64,000 bases of DNA from Athripsodes cinereus (taxonomy: Eukaryota > Arthropoda > Insecta > Trichoptera > Leptoceridae): contig OX388314.1 of NCBI GenBank assembly GCA_947579605.1, positions 20,333,982 to 20,397,981 of the forward strand. The letters are read 5' to 3'. The notes below the pieces were generated by a model. It was not told the DNA's origin. It saw only the letters and a program-made list of their open reading frames with translations, and made no database searches. Shown piece after piece: positions 34,701 to 42,550 of this stretch (position 1 is the stretch's first letter; the number at the start of each line of letters is the position of its first letter). The translations under genes and the position numbers were made by a program.

Positions 34701-37700
34701 TTTCCCTTCCCCTTCCTTTTCTTGTTATGTGTGCTTTATTTTTTTTTAATATCTGATTTAGTATTTGTTTTGGTATAATTTTAACTAAGTATATATATTT
34801 TCTGTTTTTATTCATTTATTATTTTTTTTCCGGGCCGGCTGGAAGAGCTCGCTTATGCGATAAGCCCGCGTTTTGATACTTTTTGTAAACATAATAGGTA
34901 TACTTGTATTCTACGTGTTTTGCCAATAAAGTTTTATTTATTGTTTCCTCTAACTTATTTATCCATTCTTTACTGTACATTGATTGCAAGTGATTTCACT
35001 AAAATATAGATTCATACAGTGCCGGATCAACCGCATTTTGCGCTTGGTTCAAATAGAGATACTGCGCCCCCCCCCTCCCCCACCTCTTTTCCAAAAAATA
35101 TTTTCGTATCATAACAAAATGTGATAATACGCAAAAAATATGAAGTTACGTTTCTTATTTGCCTACTTTTACAAAATGTAATTAGTATCTACCTACCTTA
35201 TAATTTTTTTTATATCGACCTACCACCATGTTTATAAATATAAACCTAGGCGTACCTAACATATTTTTGTATCTTGATATTGAAAATTTTTACTCAAATA
35301 CGAGTGTTTTTAGTACAAACATGATGTGTAGCTATAGGTAGATGAAAAATATTTATCTACCTATAGCAAAGTATGCCTATGACCTATAGCTAAATAAGAA
35401 AACGTAGCCCCAAGAGGACATGGCGTCATGGGATAGATACATAGATAAACATAACTATTAATTTACCTAAATACAATAATTATACTACTATTTCAATACT
35501 TACATGGGATGTGTGCATGTGTGGAAGTAAAATTAACTTTATATCCTATATAAAAATTAAAATAACTGAAGAAAACTATAAACACTCACAAAATCTCAAG
35601 TATACACTTTGAGTAAACACACGAAAAAACAGAATAGAAGAAACAAGATAATACATAAAATTTCATAAGCCAAATATATCTAATACGATAATTAATAACG
35701 ATATTTAGCAATATCATACGATAATAATAATTATTTTTTACGCCAAAAATTAATACGTGCGGTTAATTAAGTAAATAGGTACCTACAACGCAACGGACAA
35801 CGGTCATTTGTCATCATAATAGAACAGCATTCATAACGGCGGTCAACTGCAAAAGAGTTTATGCAAACAAAAACAAAATCGTCGAAAAACATAATATAAT
35901 AATATAATCGTTATGTAGGTATGAAAATATGTATATTACATTAGGCTTTCAATATTTTAATTAGTATTGTAATAATATATGCCTATAATAATATTTGGTT
36001 GCAATATTTTTAAAAATATTTCAAATAATTATCGTAGTACTATTATAATCTACGCATATTATAACATTTATGTCAATATTGCAACGATTAAACCAGAAGC
36101 GAATGTCATTCGGGTGCACGAAGTACATCTTCTGTAAAACGAAGATAATCCATGTTGTATGGAGCACATCCACCTATTGTTTTAAGATACGTTCTGTTAT
36201 AATCAACCAAAGCACACATTGTTTCCGCTAGGTAATAGTTTCATTTCTGGTTGTTGTTTGAATTTTAAAGGGCGCCTTGTATGTATTAGTGAGAATATAT
36301 GTAGGAGCGCAAAGGGCGCGATGTGGTTGTATATGTAAGCGCTATTGGATCAGTTGGTTGGTTTAGTTGGTTGCATATCTTGTATGTATTAGTGAGAATC
36401 TGTGTAGAAGCGTTTAGAGTTGTATTAGTGCTGAGCGGGGCGCTTGTATGAGACATTGAAAAAACGGAGATACACGAGATTTTGACCCTTATTATGTATG
36501 GAAAAGTTAGAGTACGTAACATTCAAAATCCTTTGAACTTAAATGAAGAAATCAAATTGTTTTATATGAGTCGACAGTGATGAGGTATAAGAGCGTGCTA
36601 CTTTTCGCGGGAATTTCAAAAATAGTTAATCTTATAAAACCGATACATTTTGTGTTATGTGTAACTCTCTATGCAAGCGGAAGTATAGCAATCAATGCGG
36701 AAGTACTTATTAAATTATTTATTTATAAAATCTCTGATTAAAACTTAATCCAGAGTTAATCTATGTGCCGCCTTATACTTTCGGCGCCCTGGTGGGCCGA
36801 ACCATTTGAACCTATGGTAGGTCCGGCGCTGGATTCATATTAATTACAGTCAGTAAATATGCAGAGGGAGAATTTATCACAAAAATGTGTTTTCTTTCAA
36901 GGAACCCAAAAATGATACCATTTTCATAGACCTAGACCTAGAGGCGTCACTTGGTACAATAAAAACAAGTGTTCATCATCTACATAGTTGAAAAAATATA
37001 TCTAATTTGATTTTATTATTGAGTATGTAGGTACTTATTTGTTGTCTTCCTGTTTCAGCTACATACTAATAGCTTACTATGACAAGTATACCACAATATA
37101 CTCCGTGAAGAACATCTGGATACAATTATTCTTTATTTGGAGTATTGCCTTTGGACTCATGGTAAGTAAATAAGTAAAATACAACTAGTGCATGTCTAAT
37201 TACTTAGTTTTATTAAATTAAAACATTAAAATTAACAGCAATTAAATTAACTACACATTTATAATTATAATTGTTTTGTCTCTTGTGCTGTTTCTTACAT
37301 AAAGTTCTTATCCTTATATAAATTTATAAGAGTATTTTTTTGTTTGTTAATATGAACATCTTCTGTTAATTTTTCTGTGTTAATAGTTTTATTTTTCTTG
37401 GTGGTGAATTGATTTTTATCTTTTTAATTTAGGATATGATTTTTATCTAATGTCTTTCTTACTGCAGGTATTTTCTATCTTTTTTATTTTTTGAAAAATC
37501 TGGGGTAATTATGTATATTTTTTTGTAAATTATTTTAGAATCTAAATTAAATTAAGTAGCAACAGTTGTTTATCGTTTCAATAAATAAATAAATTTTTAT
37601 TATTATTGAGATTATTATTTGGGTTAGTTGGAATATATCTCATCTCTGTGATAAACTCGCCCATTGTGCAAAATTATTTGTTTATACCATGTTGTGATCT

Positions 37701-40685
37701 TATTAATAAATTTTATCTAAATATTTTGTACAATAAAGTTTATTATTATTATACATATCTCATTTATTTAACAAAATAACATTGAAATCTGCACTTTGAA
37801 TACAATATAAAATTAACTATGAAATTTTAAATAAGTATACTTAACATCAAATAATAATGGCAATAAAATATTTAAAAAATATATAATTAACCCTTAGCTA
37901 CAGTGGTGAATTTTTATAATTTTAGCACAGTCGTGCTGTCTGACAGACGTACAATTCGAAATCTATATAGAATACACTTAATAATAAATTATTATATTTC
38001 TTAGCTAATATTACTGAATATAAGCTATTTGCAAGCATATAATAGAAAATTATTAAATTGAAACAAAGCACATACATTTTAAAATTGATATTTATTATGA
38101 GCTCAAAAAATACGATGAAAAAAACAAGTACTTATGTTTTTCGGTTTTTAGCTAAACATGAAATATGAATATATAAAAAAATACAAAATCCTTATCGTAA
38201 ATAGACTAGTTAATAATATTAAGACATAAAAAAATTATAAATATAAACACACTAAGATTCTGCAAGTACTCTTTACATAAGAGTTTTAGTACTACACTCT
38301 TCACAAATTTGCTTGCATCAAGACACATAGGCTTGCAACAAAATCTACAAGTAAGTTTCAGACAGCTAGGACAAGTTTTTCTAATGTTGTTTTTGTTACT
38401 TTCTTTAAAACCGGGATGAAAATGTGAGTACAGTGGAAAATAAAATAAATAAATAAATATTGATATTTATACATTATATATGGTAAAGTAAAGTGACCAT
38501 ATATATATAAATAGTGACTCCCTCTTCATTGACCAGTGAAATACTCTATTGGAGAGGTAGCACGTTAAAATTTATGCAAGTAATTATGAAACAAATGTTT
38601 AAATAAATTTCATTCGAAATAGTCGAAATATTTCCTCTATGAGACTCAAAGACATAAAAACATTAAATGCGTGGTGACGACTATTAGACGTATGCATAAA
38701 ATCACACTATTACTGACCTGACGTCTGTGAGACGTAACTATCACAGCACAGGAACATAACACACACAACGACAAGGCATTGACGACTGATCGATTGGTCA
38801 CTAGGATACAGAAAGGTATTGTGAGTGAGGGATGGGGATGGATTGATGGAAGAAAGATATCTAATAATTTCTTAATGAGGTGTCTGTCAGACGTGCACAA
38901 CTGCGGTAGAAGGTTAAATTTAAGTATATTATTTTTGATATTATGACTCATCAATTCACTTTCTTATAAAAACATGTCGGCAAGTTTAATCATAATTATT
39001 GTGATAAAGAATCTCATTCATTCATACCATCATGGCATTTCCCACAATTGGGATAAAATGTGGAACAAACACATGTAATAAACATGTAAGTCATCCTCTC
39101 CGTACCAATAAAAGTTAAGTCATTCAGGATGGGTGGCACACCTCATCGCTGAACTGAAAAGGTAAATGTTTAAACTTGATGTTTTACAAATATCTACCAT
39201 TTACAGAACACCCAAAAACTAACAGAAAAGAGTGGGCAACTTATTTTTTGCCAGGAACAATGATATATAAATATACCTATGAAATCAAATAAAGGAGTTA
39301 ATCTGGATTTTGAATAATAGCTTCTTTTTCCGGATACTCCGATTTTGAATAAACTCCAATACATCCCAGATACCCTCAAAGTAAGCAATAAGATTCTACA
39401 ATCAGGCTACCTACCACCTAACATATAATAATAATAATAATAAACTTTATTGTGCCTTAAAAAAACATTCATATAAACAGATTATAAATACAAATAATTA
39501 TCATGCACAATGGGCGAGTTTATCGCGTGCAAGCAATATCTTCCAACTAACCCAACATATACATTGCCACACACCAATAAAAGTCTGATTCATATAATTT
39601 TGTCACTATTGTTTAGCTAACTCACTTGTAGGAAGAAATGCCGACATGGTATGATTGAATGAAGAAATGGAGAGAATGTATTATTGTATCAAATAAAAAA
39701 AGTATATTTTATAAACAAGGCCAATATTTATTGCTATCTGATCGATCAAATGTTATTATATTAAAGAATCTCTATGAACTATAGAAAAATGTTGTCGGAA
39801 GTGTAAGATCTGATTATATAATGGTATTCTTAATGATTTATTTTTAATAATGCTGACCTACATATACCAGTTTCTGGGTTCAATTTTCAAAAGGTGAAGA
39901 ATCTGTATGATTGGAAGAAACTGTTGCGTGTCAATGTGTGTGTTAAACATTCTAACATAAATTAATTCTCTTGTTTCTCAGATTCCTCCATTACTTGGTG
40001 TTTGGGGAAGATTGGGCTTAGACCCAGCGACATTCTCTTGTACAATACTCAAGGCAAACGGGGCATCACCAAAGAAATTTTTATTTCTGGTTGGATTTGC
40101 TCTTCCTTGCTTGGTCATCATAATCTCTTACTCTTGCATCTACTGGAGAGTTCGCAAGTCTAAGAGAAATCTAGAAGCCCATGGGTCTGTACTATGATTA
40201 TCCACTTATTTTAGTAACGATCTTCTATTACAATGACTTCACTAAGTGGTGTGTTTAATTTATTTGAAATAGATTTATTGATTAATTCATTTTCCAGGCA
40301 ACTTCAATCAAATGGATCAAGCTGCTCAGTAAGAGAGAGGGAAGATACGAGACTCACAGCTCTCATGCTGTGCATATTCCTTTGTTTTCTGGTATGCTTT
40401 CTTCCTTTGATGATCATGAACGTTGCTGATGATGACATCAAGTATCCAGTTTTCCATGTAATTGCATCCATTGCAGCATGGGCCTCTAGTGTGATCAATC
40501 CTCTCATATATGCCGCAACAAACAGACAATATCGAGCAGCTTACAAAGAATTGTTCAATGTTTTTACCAGGGATCATAATATTGTTAAAAGGACTACTGG
40601 TGCTAGTAAAACTTTTTGTCAGCCGTCGACAAATAATTCAGGTCAATCCCAAAGACTACCTATAAAGTCAGATGATCCATGTTGA
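16584..40685 (+). CDS. Tre1: Class A GPCR of the Tre1/moody group (five coding exons)
   Basis: Joining 16584-16704, 27418-27664, 37059-37161, 39982-40184 and 40298-40685 gives 353 aa with all frames and GT-AG junctions consistent. It is a seven-helix rhodopsin-class receptor. Helix 1 ends GVVGN. Helix 2 carries LSLCVSDLLF. The helix 3 cysteine is in HVLCQLFP and pairs with the loop cysteine of TFSCTIL. Helix 7 has the NPLIY motif. The DRY motif is NRY (residues 122-124, split by intron 2), the signature for which Tre1 is known. In flies Tre1 guides germ cells out of the midgut and orients neuroblasts; moody is the related blood-brain-barrier receptor. The short C-tail of about 70 residues favours Tre1 over moody. 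That choice is an inference. Introns 1 and 2 (10.7 and 9.4 kb) are full of transposons. Confidence 0.85.
16705..17848. other. GPCR intron 1, first part, nothing recognised
   Basis: AT-rich intron sequence without a recognisable repeat or coding frame. Confidence 0.4.
17849..18005 (-). pseudogene. Non-LTR retrotransposon ORF2 C-terminal end (family A, copy 2)
   Basis: The minus strand reads NIREWTEMRGVEELFHGAQD, then RARFSQAIVNIGGTR and a TAG stop at 17849-17851. This is the same C-terminus as the longer reverse transcriptase at 25214-26825 (NIREWTGIRSVEELFRAAQD). It is a severely 5'-truncated copy in the opposite orientation. Confidence 0.8.
18006..19450. other. GPCR intron 1, middle part, nothing recognised
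   Basis: AT-rich. A near-duplicate of about 40 bp (GAAATACTTGATAAAAATRT with AACATATTATT before it) occurs at about 18270-18310 and 18319-18362. Nothing else could be assigned. Confidence 0.35.
19721..22740 (-). pseudogene. ORF2: endonuclease-reverse transcriptase, one frameshift
   Basis: The frame starts at ATG 22740 (MSNMQENQHN), inside the end of ORF1. The endonuclease half has KLLNVNIRSINQNFDSF, VLTESWITD, TILTGDINIDI, CLDHIMIK and ITDHYPVMIGL. A single-base deletion near 22356-22366 shifts the frame after GIVIYISNKI. The downstream frame then runs open for 875 codons to a stop at 19721. The reverse transcriptase spans roughly the middle of that frame, with PIYKGGDSKEVSNYRPISLL, FMDLAKAFDTVHH, SYGVPQGSILGP and the catalytic FADD in IITFADDTVLLF. 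The C-terminal segment KYLGVQIDENLNWREHI is the usual one after the catalytic block. There is no RNase H or C-terminal zinc finger. Confidence 0.88.
22700..23857 (-). CDS. ORF1: gag-like RNA-binding protein of the non-LTR element
   Basis: The first true ATG is at 23857 (MQPAQKHITRAGLRSNQ); upstream codons are open but begin from TTG. The N-terminal third is charged and probably coiled coil (RENKEIITRRTGELLSL to NEKIMSDIAS). The middle holds an RRM-like or PRE_C2HC-like segment (HTLIVSAKEVDGRE and on). The C-terminal part has three cysteine knuckles: CYRCLHFGHIHRHC, CGKCAGNHESNSC and CALCMNRGREELNHSALSGKC. ORF1 proteins of this type bind the element's RNA and form the particle. The stop at 22700 lies 40 bases past the ORF2 start, so ORF2 is probably made by reinitiation or stop-start. 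The frame is intact. Confidence 0.85.
   Translation of the reverse strand: MQPAQKHITRAGLRSNQSSRESSPYVKYRTIDIDDLGDPEDIEREIMNIVNASNGIKRENKEIITRRTGELLSLVIYYKNQSEIFRNMKTHDTDLTSVLTNIDDSLSVIRKQNEKIMSDIASAPKPTYADIALKKGQDLTQHTLIVSAKEVDGRERTGNEVEGMLKKAINVRTLGVGITNLKNVKNKVIIKSCKREDISKIKKEINKTNDLSAVEPTKKNPLVSFRGVIKGISEEDLNISLKQQNKSVQITEEVHIKFRKRHRNNLLTNIVCQVTPQTWKALTDVGRVFIGYQRIQVLDESPLIQCYRCLHFGHIHRHCTRQETCGKCAGNHESNSCEISDSNELRCALCMNRGREELNHSALSGKCPQRAIYEQYARESTQYHC
24191..25210. other. GPCR intron 1 with a DR repeat copy
   Basis: 24430-24700 is a nearly full copy of dispersed repeat DR: CTTTGCCGGATACTCCGCGA, AAAAGGCAATGTATTCGTAA, TTCAGCGATGAGATGTGTCA, GGCACAAAGAGGACGACTTA and CAGTTGCAGGAGACGTAGTG in order. 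The rest is AT-rich and unassigned. Confidence 0.6.
25214..26825 (+). pseudogene. 5'-truncated non-LTR reverse transcriptase (family A, copy 1)
   Basis: This open frame of about 535 codons begins after a TGA near 25211, with no proper ATG at its start. Reading begins WEKYIYDIFKDNRP, the connector before the RT domain, so the endonuclease half is missing. RT motifs are KACGPDDIPVEVLK, FVTLPKKQHPKKCGDYR, CFIDYEKAFDRVKH, SIQRGVRQGCILSPLLFNLY and the catalytic YADD in NNIRYADDTVLLA. The C-terminal extension has LLYGCETWTL, RRMLRIPWTD and RRGPGRRQMSWLRNIREW. Everything after the truncation is open, so the insertion is recent. It belongs to the family whose endonuclease proteins are often annotated in insects as craniofacial development protein 2-like. 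The exact clade (RTE-like or other) cannot be decided here. Confidence 0.88.
26822..26840 (+). repeat. GAA microsatellite tail of the family A LINE
   Basis: The stop codon is followed at once by four GAA units, which look like the simple-repeat 3' tail of this element in place of poly(A). Confidence 0.6.
26841..27417. other. End of GPCR intron 1, with a possible SINE head
   Basis: Near 27125-27140 GGGTTCGATCCACAC is a good tRNA-type B box. No convincing A box could be placed upstream, so this is at best a decayed tRNA-derived SINE. The intron ends GGTTCAG at 27417. Confidence 0.3.
27418..27664 (+). CDS. Tre1: GPCR exon 2 (helices 1-3)
   Basis: Encodes Gly41 to the split Arg123. It carries helix 2 (LSLCVSDLLF), the extracellular WEFG segment, the conserved helix 3 cysteine and the first two residues of NRY. 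Acceptor CAG before 27418, donor GTAAGT at 27665. Confidence 0.92.
27665..28251. other. Start of GPCR intron 2, nothing recognised
   Basis: AT-rich intron sequence. Confidence 0.4.
28252..29580. mobile_element. Non-autonomous pogo/Tigger-type element, TA-flanked
   Basis: The ends CAGTCGATTCCGCTTAA are inverted repeats, with TA on both outer sides (28250-28251 and 29581-29582), as in pogo/Tigger elements. A 15-bp word close to CGCTTAATTGGGACA recurs about five times inside the left end (28259-28394) and three times inside the right end (29506-29572). The centre is occupied by a LINE fragment in place of a transposase. Confidence 0.88.
28618..29395 (-). pseudogene. 5'-truncated non-LTR element nested in the pogo-type element
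   Basis: On the minus strand the C-terminal end of an RT ORF is open from NSWNPQYAIYIDRVERLQDK (about 29395) through KFIRRLNFVSGQQFDDYVRA and on to a stop at 28963. This is the usual CR1/Jockey-type tail (W-P-Y-I-ERVQ-FIR). A 3' UTR of about 330 bases then ends in an A-rich tail at 28618-28630 (T-run on the plus strand). The coding part has no break, so this is a recent truncated insertion. Confidence 0.8.
29583..30036. other. GPCR intron 2, nothing recognised
   Basis: AT-rich sequence with short AATAAT tracts. Confidence 0.4.
30037..30433. mobile_element. hAT-type MITE, 397 bp, exact 8-bp target duplication
   Basis: The ends TAGTGATGTAACGAAT are inverted repeats. The 8 bp outside, ATAGGTAC, are identical on both sides (30029-30036 and 30434-30441), the mark of the hAT superfamily. 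Inside both ends the word GCGAATGCGAAT and its palindromic relative ATTCGCGAAT are repeated several times. On the minus strand, 30160-30270 holds the module shared with the MITEs at 5408 and 6516. Confidence 0.92.
30434..30721. other. GPCR intron 2, nothing recognised
   Basis: AT-rich sequence. Confidence 0.35.
30722..30965 (-). repeat. Dispersed repeat DR, nearly full copy
   Basis: Read on the minus strand the order is CGGAGCACCCGGTAAAGTAT, CCCACTCTTTTCCGTAAATT, GCAAAAGGCAGGTGTTCTAA, CATCCATCCTGAATGTCTTA, CACGGAGAGGTCAGCTTGCA, GCAACTGGTCTGTTGGCTAC and ATATGACGTGATGGTATGG. It is about 245 bp. No coding capacity, and no clear inverted ends or target duplication. Confidence 0.7.
31020..31262 (-). 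mobile_element. tRNA-derived SINE, full length
   Basis: On the minus strand the head is GCCGGTGTGGCGCGAAGGTA (A box), followed by the B box GGGTTCGATTCCCGG. The body contains AAGTGAAGAATAACC and TCGTGGGTCTGGGTG, and the end is GGGACTAGCTCGATTTGTG followed by TCTATGTATGTTATG. The arms do not form a proper acceptor stem, so it is not a working tRNA gene. The 3' body recurs at 8669-8745. Confidence 0.85.
31263..32790. other. GPCR intron 2, nothing recognised
   Basis: About 1.5 kb of AT-rich intron. Short ORFs here (for example at 32260 and 32473) resemble nothing known. Confidence 0.4.
32791..34738 (+). repeat. 130-bp satellite, about 15 tandem copies
   Basis: The unit runs from TTATTACATAGACTGTCTGT through TTTACAAAGGGTGAGTTTAT and CTCTATGGCGCGATTC to a pyrimidine stretch (CCCTTCCCCTTCC) and TGTTATGTGTGCTTTA. 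Units start near 32791, 32921, 33050, 33180 and then every 130 bp to 34609. Two units are 129 bp (one C missing in the pyrimidine run), six units apart, and a GCATACTC variant marks units 1, 12 and 14. The copies are otherwise almost identical. The repeated 93-codon frames within it are an artefact of the repeat. Confidence 0.95.
34833..34955 (+). repeat. LINE 3'-UTR-like tail, copy 2
   Basis: CCGGCTGGAAGAGCTCGCTT, GCGATAAGCCCGCG and GCCAATAAAGTTTTATTTAT follow the same plan as the tails at 1009, 37615 and 39425. Confidence 0.55.
35017..36831. mobile_element. hAT element, 1.8 kb, non-autonomous, exact 8-bp target duplication
   Basis: Left end CAGTGCCGGATCAACCGC; right end on the other strand CCAGCGCCGGACCTACCATA followed by GGTTCAAATGGTTCG, which also has a partner (TTGGTTCAAATAG) in the left end. 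The 8 bp outside, GATTCATA, are identical at 35009-35016 and 36832-36839. No transposase frame could be recognised inside, so it depends on a partner element. A C-run of nine near 35064 is notable. Confidence 0.9.
36840..37058. other. End of GPCR intron 2
   Basis: Unrecognised sequence ending in the splice acceptor CTGTTTCAG at 37058. Confidence 0.5.
37059..37161 (+). CDS. Tre1: GPCR exon 3 (NRY end to helix 4)
   Basis: Completes Arg123 and Tyr124 of the NRY motif and encodes the second intracellular loop and helix 4 (NIWIQLFFIWSIAFGLM). Acceptor TTTCAG, donor GTAAGT at 37162. Confidence 0.9.
37615..37755 (+). repeat. LINE 3'-UTR-like tail, copy 3
   Basis: GGGTTAGTTGGAATATATCT, GTGATAAACTCGCCCATTGT and GTACAATAAAGTTTATTATT with an ATT tail. 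It matches the copy at 39425 closely. Confidence 0.65.
37887..38917. mobile_element. piggyBac-like relic bounded by TTAA
   Basis: TTAACCCTTAGCTACAG at the left and TTAACCTTCTACCGCAG on the other strand at the right are inverted ends with TTAA outside, the target of piggyBac elements. Just inside each end is the palindrome-like word GTCTGACAGACGT (38.9 kb: GTCTGTCAGACGT), with a related GACGTCTGTGAGACGT near 38706. The interior keeps only the end of a transposase (next entry), so this is an internally deleted copy. Confidence 0.75.
38252..38435 (-). pseudogene. piggyBac transposase C-terminal cysteine-rich end
   Basis: The minus strand is open for HFHPGFKESNKNNIRKTC, then PSCLKLTCRFCCKPMCLDAS. 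The spacing of cysteine pairs matches the C-terminal zinc-binding domain of piggyBac-type transposases. The catalytic DDD core is absent. With the TTAA ends this supports a deleted piggyBac-like element. Confidence 0.7.
39025..39265 (-). repeat. Dispersed repeat DR, nearly full copy
   Basis: Read on the minus strand: CCTGGCAAAAAATAAGTTGC, CCACTCTTTTCTGTTAGTTT, TTCAGCGATGAGGTGTGCCA, CCCATCCTGAATGACTTAAC, ACGGAGAGGATGACTTACAT and GCCATGATGGTATGAATGAA. About 240 bp. Confidence 0.7.
39425..39565 (-). repeat. LINE 3'-UTR-like tail, copy 4
   Basis: Minus-strand GGGTTAGTTGGAAGATATTG, GCGATAAACTCGCCCATTGT and GGCACAATAAAGTTTATTAT with an ATT tail. It is the reverse-orientation partner of copy 3. Confidence 0.65.
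39982..40184 (+). CDS. Tre1: GPCR exon 4 (loop 2 and helix 5)
   Basis: Encodes IPPLLGVWGRLGLDPATFSC (with the loop cysteine) and helix 5 (FLFLVGFALPCLVIIISYSC). Acceptor CTCAG at 39981; donor GTCTGT at 40185, a weaker 5' splice site than the others. Confidence 0.9.
40298..40685 (+). CDS. Tre1: GPCR exon 5 (helices 6-7 and C-tail)
   Basis: Acceptor TTCCAG at 40297 after a 113-bp intron. Helix 6 has FLCFLVCFLPL, lacking the usual CWxP tryptophan. Helix 7 ends VINPLIYAATNRQYR. The tail ends with a stop at 40683-40685 after KSDDPC and is rich in Ser, Thr and Asn. Confidence 0.93.
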
Positions 40686-41850
40686 CATTTTATAGAACAC
40701 AGACATCTATCAAAAAGACCAAAGTACTTTGTGACTGTGTGTGCATACATGTTTATATAAATTTTTGTGTTTACTTAGTGTTTGTTTGAGTTATTTGTCT
40801 TTATTATTGAATTTTCATCAAGTTTTGTTGCATTCTTCATAAATTTGCATTCCAGTACTATGGTATGTCACTGCACAATCTTATTCTTTAAAAAAAATTG
40901 TTAGTAATGACTGACTTCCAATTATTATTTGTGTTGCCAAGTTTCTAAATCTGCTATAAGTATCCCATTGTGGTTTGGAGAAATTGATAAAAGCTATTAT
41001 ATAAGTATTAAATGTACTTCCCTGAAGTCAAACATGTTTATTAATTTTAAGATTGTCACAACAGTCAATTATTGAAACAAATTTTGCTATTGGATAAAAA
41101 TAAAGTATTCATTTCGTATACATAGAAATGACTCCTATTTGTAGGTTGAGTTATAGAGGATATTAAAAAACACATAAAGGCATATACCTAGCAGGATTTG
41201 TTTCTCATCATCATTTTATTTTTTACATGTTATAGCGGATTTCGAAACTCAGGGACACATTTCTTGTTTACTTTCATGGAAAAATACCCATAATTGTTTT
41301 TTTTCTTAATCTTTCTAATCAATCAAAATTATATTTAAGAGACTGTTATCATTGTTTTTTAAATCATTTTTTTAATTGTTATCAAATTTACATGTCTTAG
41401 TATTATGTATTACACTTCAAAAACTTTTTGCCAGATAGTGTTCACAAAATTTAGTCTTGATTTATCAAGTAAGTAATCGAAAGGAAAACAAACCACATGA
41501 AAATACTTCCAATCTAGTTTTAGAAACAAAAATTATAGCAAAAGAGTTATAAAACATATAACTCTTTGGGGATCAATTTTGTTACTAAAACTAATTTGTG
41601 ACATGCTCTTACACTAAATGAAGTATTTTATTCTTCAATTTAAGTGCTTCTTTTTAATTGTTATTTACATACTGACATTCAATCCGAAATTCAAATATTC
41701 TCTTGTTTAAAAAAGTAACGCTCTTTTGACCACCATTTGCAAATGGTTTATTTCATTTTTATTATGAATATATCTTTATATGTGATTTGATAAATGTGAA
41801 TTGTAATTGTATGTATAAAATATGAAATAAAGATTATATTAAAAAAAAAC
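40686..41850 (+). other. Probable GPCR 3' UTR
   Basis: AT-rich and free of recognisable repeats. AATAAA signals occur at about 41099 and 41825. The second, followed by an A-run, is the likeliest end of the transcript. Confidence 0.5.
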
Positions 41851-42337
41851 GTAGAAATTATAGTTGATCAATCAAGATTGAATATTTAATGTTTTCGAAT
41901 TTTTTACAAAATGCCAAAGGTTTGAATTTAGCTACTAAGTACTTTATTTTTATCATCTTAATTTAAATATTTTATTTCAATGCATGGACCAAATATGTGT
42001 ATAAATGCTGTAAATAATGTATGTGTACTAATAATATACTAGTGATTAATAAGTTTACTCATTTTTTACAAGTAATTTAGATGATAATGTTACCATAGAG
42101 GAAATTAATTACAGTCGACTTTATTTTCCTGTGAGTTTTTTGCTCTCAATATTATTGAATATGAGCAAAAATGTAATAAAGAAAACAAAATAAACAAAAC
42201 TACCAAATAGACAATGCTGGAACCTAACAAGCAAGGAGACAAGTATTATGCATTGACAGCAGCAACCTTACCAGGCAAATACTCGTAACTTTTCAACCTT
42301 CGAAGAGGAAACACTATGAAAATTCATTTTTAAATTC
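41851..42337. other. Intergenic, nothing recognised
   Basis: AT-rich sequence. Confidence 0.4.
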
Positions 42338-42550
42338 AGGTAATAAAAATAAAAAATGAAACACTGTATAAATTTCAGTAACTATTATATTGCTTAGAAG
42401 CTTTTCGGATTTACTTCCATACTCAGTAATAATTTTATAACTAATTAGTTATACGATTATTACTGAGGATGGACGTAGGTCCGAAAAGCTTCTAAGCAAT
42501 ATAATAATAATTAGTGAAAGTTATACAGTGTTTAATTTTTTATTACCTAA
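42338..42550. mobile_element. Foldback MITE, about 210 bp
   Basis: Two arms of about 85 bp pair almost completely, including TATTGCTTAGAAGCTTTTCG on the left with CGAAAAGCTTCTAAGCAATA on the right, and AGGTAATAAAA with TTTATTACCT at the tips. The loop is short (ACTCAGTAATAATTTTATAA region). No coding capacity, and no clear target duplication. Confidence 0.8.

Noticed and set aside
32791..34738. CRISPR-like array
   Set aside because: There are no unique spacers; the whole 130-bp unit repeats, and the genome is eukaryotic.
36286..36522. 78-codon minus-strand frame inside the 1.8-kb hAT element
   Set aside because: Low complexity, Thr/Asn-rich, no resemblance to a transposase.
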